A stretch of DNA of 40,915 nt, taken from the NCBI GenBank assembly GCA_964507325.1, contig CAZDQL010000057.1, positions 1 through 40,915 on the forward strand. The letters are read 5' to 3'. Every line of letters starts with the position of its first letter. The first letter of the stretch is position 1. Below, in pieces: positions 39,100-40,915 of this stretch. Made by a program: the position numbers and the translations under genes. Source of the DNA: CAZDQL01 sp964507325. Lineage in GTDB: Bacteria; Planctomycetota; UBA1135; GCA-002686595. The notes beneath the pieces are model-generated. The model did not search any database. It had not been told where the DNA came from and saw nothing but the letters and a program-made list of their open reading frames with translations.

Positions 39100-40788
39100 T
39101 CAACGCGGATACCGAAGCCACCAGAAGCCTGCCGACTCGACGAAGTAGAGATCGTCTCCCTGCCGAGCGTACCACTCCGCCGGGGCGCTCCAGTCGTCCG
39201 GCGCGATCGATGGGTGCACGTAACGTTCGAGGAGGCGCACGGCCGTGGCCCGGTCTCCCTCGTCGTCACCGACTGCCAGCTCGATCCAGGTCTCGAGGCT
39301 CGCTCGGTCCCCGTTGGGCGTCCCGAGAGCGCGCGCGTCGAAGTCGACCTCGAACACCGTCTTGTAGCGCGGACCGCTGTGCGACTCGTCCTTGCCGCTG
39401 AAGACGTAGGCGAGGTTCTCGTCGAGCCACGACTCCAGGCCTGCGGGCGTCGGCTCGTAGTCCTTGCGCGAGGACTCCTGGACAGAGCCCAGGAAGTGCT
39501 CCTCGACGCCGCGCAGGTAGCCCGATTCCCGGTTCAGGGCGAGGTAGATCCACAGGGTCCGGCGGGTCTTGCACACGAACGGCACCGTCTCCTCGCCGCG
39601 CCGCCCGTGCATGTAGCGGATCACGTTCTCGAGCGTGTCCTCGGCGGGGTCCGTCAACCGCTGCGGATCGACCGAGTAACCCCAGTAGAAGTAGCGCCCC
39701 TGCCGCGCCAGCGAGAGGCTCCCGAGCATCTTGGCGGAGGACCCCTCGGCGAGGTTCTCGAAGCCGGGGACGTCCGTGAAGAAGCCCTCGTGCGAGACGA
39801 GGGTAGGGTTCCACGAGTCCTCGGGAGCGTCGACCTCGAAATCCACCAGCGCGTGGGTCTCCCCCATGCCCTCGGGGTAGAGCGGCGAGGTGTAGCCCTC
39901 GTGCTGGCGCCCGCGCGGCGCCGATGTCGTGGGGAACGCGACCTCGTTCGGCGCGTTGTAGATCGGATGCTCGAGGGCCAACCCGTGGCCCTGGTGGTTC
40001 ATGCAGATTCATATGTAGCCGCTGGTCATCGCCAGGCCGTGCGCCTCGACGAGCTCCGTCCCCAGGAAGCCGACGGCCACGATCGGGGTCGAGGTGCGGG
40101 GGAACTCGCGTGCGAATTCGCTCCGCACGCCCGGCCGTCCGAAGTAGTCGGAGTCGGCGACGACGACGTCGTGATGATCGCACTGCTCGCGACGCACCTC
40201 TGCGTAGCGCGTCACGGTGACAGCGAATCCTCGAGCCCGTAGCCAGCCCGCGATACGCTCGGCCCGCTCGCCCTCCTCGGCGACGACGAGCAGCACCCGC
40301 GGGGGGGCGACCTCTCCCTCCAATGTCAGATTCAACGGGGTGAGGCACTCGAGGGCATCGCAGACCTGCAGCGAGAAGGTCGCCTCGATCTCACGGCCGG
40401 AGCCGACGCGCCTCAAGGGCAGGACGAGACGGGCTTGGCCCTTGATCTCGCCCCGTGCGTCGCCGGGAGCGTCGAGCGGGCCGGCCGCGATGAAGGGCTG
40501 ATCGCCGAGCAACTCGACAGCGACGGGTCGGCCGCCGCCGACGTCCCGCGCATACAGGTGCCAACCCGGCTCGAGCGCAACCTCGACGACGAGCTGCACT
40601 TCGCTCGCCCTCGCGGCCACGCGCAGCGGAGCGTCTGCCGGCAGCCCGGACACCGTCAGCGTGGACTCCTCGTCGTTCTCGAGGACGGCGGCGTCGTCGT
40701 GCACCACCCCCGGCCGTTCGTCGGCCGCCGAAACGGGGACGAGGAGCAGAAGAGCGAGGCAGAAGGTGTCGGCCAGCGTGAGGAGCAT
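39100..40788 (-). CDS. DsbD-N/ThuA-like fusion with in-frame TGA, candidate selenoprotein
   Basis: Reading from ATG 40788, a signal peptide (LLTLADTFCLALLLLVPVSA) leads to a DsbD-N-like thiol domain (VQLVVEVALEPGWHLYARD, then ATFSLQVCDALECLTP with paired cysteines). Next is a ThuA/GATase-like Rossmann domain (VLLVVAEEGERAERIAGWLR). Codon 260 is TGA (40009-40011): GYI-stop-ICMNHQGHG. The frame then stays open for 302 more codons with the same composition and a recognisable end (RQGRYFYWGYSVDPQRLTDP; VCKTRRTLWIYLALNR), 562 codons in all. Read as Sec it gives a U-x-C motif in a protein that already has a redox domain. Alternatives are a recent nonsense mutation, a sequencing error, or two separate genes (ATG 40002 is in frame but lacks a ribosome site). 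Confidence 0.7.
39974..40011 (-). promoter_or_regulatory. Candidate bacterial SECIS hairpin after the in-frame TGA
   Basis: On the minus strand, 16 bases after the TGA, AGGGCCA-CGGGT-TGGCCCT forms a perfect 7-bp stem with a 5-nt loop. The loop starts 23 bases after the TGA and has G in its first two positions. Bacterial SECIS elements are known to have a short stem with a G-containing apical loop about 16-37 bases after UGA. No selA, selB or tRNA-Sec gene is in the window. Confidence 0.45.
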
Positions 40789-40915
40789 GGAGCACTCAGG
40801 GGCAGAAGGTCGATCCGGAAGGGGAGATTACGCGCCTACGGTGAGACTCCCCCGGGCCACTCTACTCACCGCTGAAGGAAGCACCACTCGTGCCCTGCTG
40901 CGATCCGGGGACCTC
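40789..40915. other. Upstream region of the DsbD-N/ThuA-like gene, to window end
   Basis: On the minus strand TAATCT (40825-40830) could be a -10 giving a leader of about 30 bases; no -35 is clear. No gene is recognised before the window ends. Confidence 0.3.

Noticed and set aside
39100..40002. Independent gene starting at ATG 40002
   Set aside because: There is no ribosome site, and the ATG is in the same frame two codons after the TGA. The two parts look like one domain chain. Kept as an alternative, not as the main call.
1..40915. tRNA, rRNA or other known RNA genes
   Set aside because: No T-arm motif in a cloverleaf setting and no rRNA-like stretches were noticed on either strand; a covariance-model scan was not possible.

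Overview
This is a roughly 41 kb, high-GC bacterial window. It is densely packed with exported enzymes and contains no ribosomal, tRNA, CRISPR or phage genes that I can see. The protein families suggest an uncultured Planctomycetota-like bacterium, probably from a metagenome assembly: a ThuA plus DUF1080 fusion, a GH95 fucosidase, URO-D-like and FG-GAP proteins, a planctomycete-style cytochrome-assembly N-terminal domain, a pilin-like protein and a DsbD-N/ThuA-like fusion. This placement is inference from family content only. A 100-base N run lies inside one gene and is flanked by an exact 55-base duplication, so it looks like an artificial contig join.

Layout. 1-5.1 kb: the 3' part of an S9 prolyl oligopeptidase with a large acidic repeat insertion, a small lipoprotein, a secreted esterase and a secreted unknown. 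5.3-7.2 kb: a response regulator and a PAS-PAS sensor kinase-like gene. 7.4-12.8 kb: ThuA-DUF1080, a class V aminotransferase-like enzyme and a GH95 alpha-L-fucosidase. 13-19.7 kb: an FG-GAP protein, a CcsA-N-like protein with three repeated domains, an M28 peptidase and a URO-D-family protein, all on the plus strand. 19.7-24.5 kb: an M24 peptidase, a GT87-type membrane glycosyltransferase and an alkaline phosphatase. 24.5-25 kb: a transposase relic with repeat debris. 25-31.7 kb: a DUF6259-like protein, a sialidase/DUF4185-like propeller and an S46 dipeptidyl-peptidase. 31.9-40.9 kb: a PepSY-TM protein, a lipoprotein esterase, a pilin-like protein, a GMP-synthase-like ATP pyrophosphatase with a structured leader, a beta-helix protein, a DinB/ClbS-like protein, a D-lyxose-isomerase-like cupin, and a DsbD-N/ThuA-like gene interrupted by one in-frame TGA.

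Most products carry Sec, lipoprotein or Tat-like signals. Together they fit outer-compartment breakdown of peptides and decorated glycans (S9, M28, M24 and S46 peptidases, fucosidase, esterases, beta-helix, DUF1080), with phosphate scavenging and sugar isomerisation. No SusC/D-type transporters are seen.

The most interesting items are as follows. (1) The in-frame TGA at 40009-40011 is followed at selenocysteine-insertion distance by a perfect 7-bp hairpin with a G-containing 5-nt loop, so the gene may be a new selenoprotein. (2) A compact multi-hairpin leader precedes the GMP-synthase-like gene. (3) A 36-bp minisatellite expands inside the catalytic domain of the S9 peptidase. (4) Families of short dispersed intergenic repeats lie mostly just after stop codons; one of these families looks like solo ends of a decayed insertion sequence.
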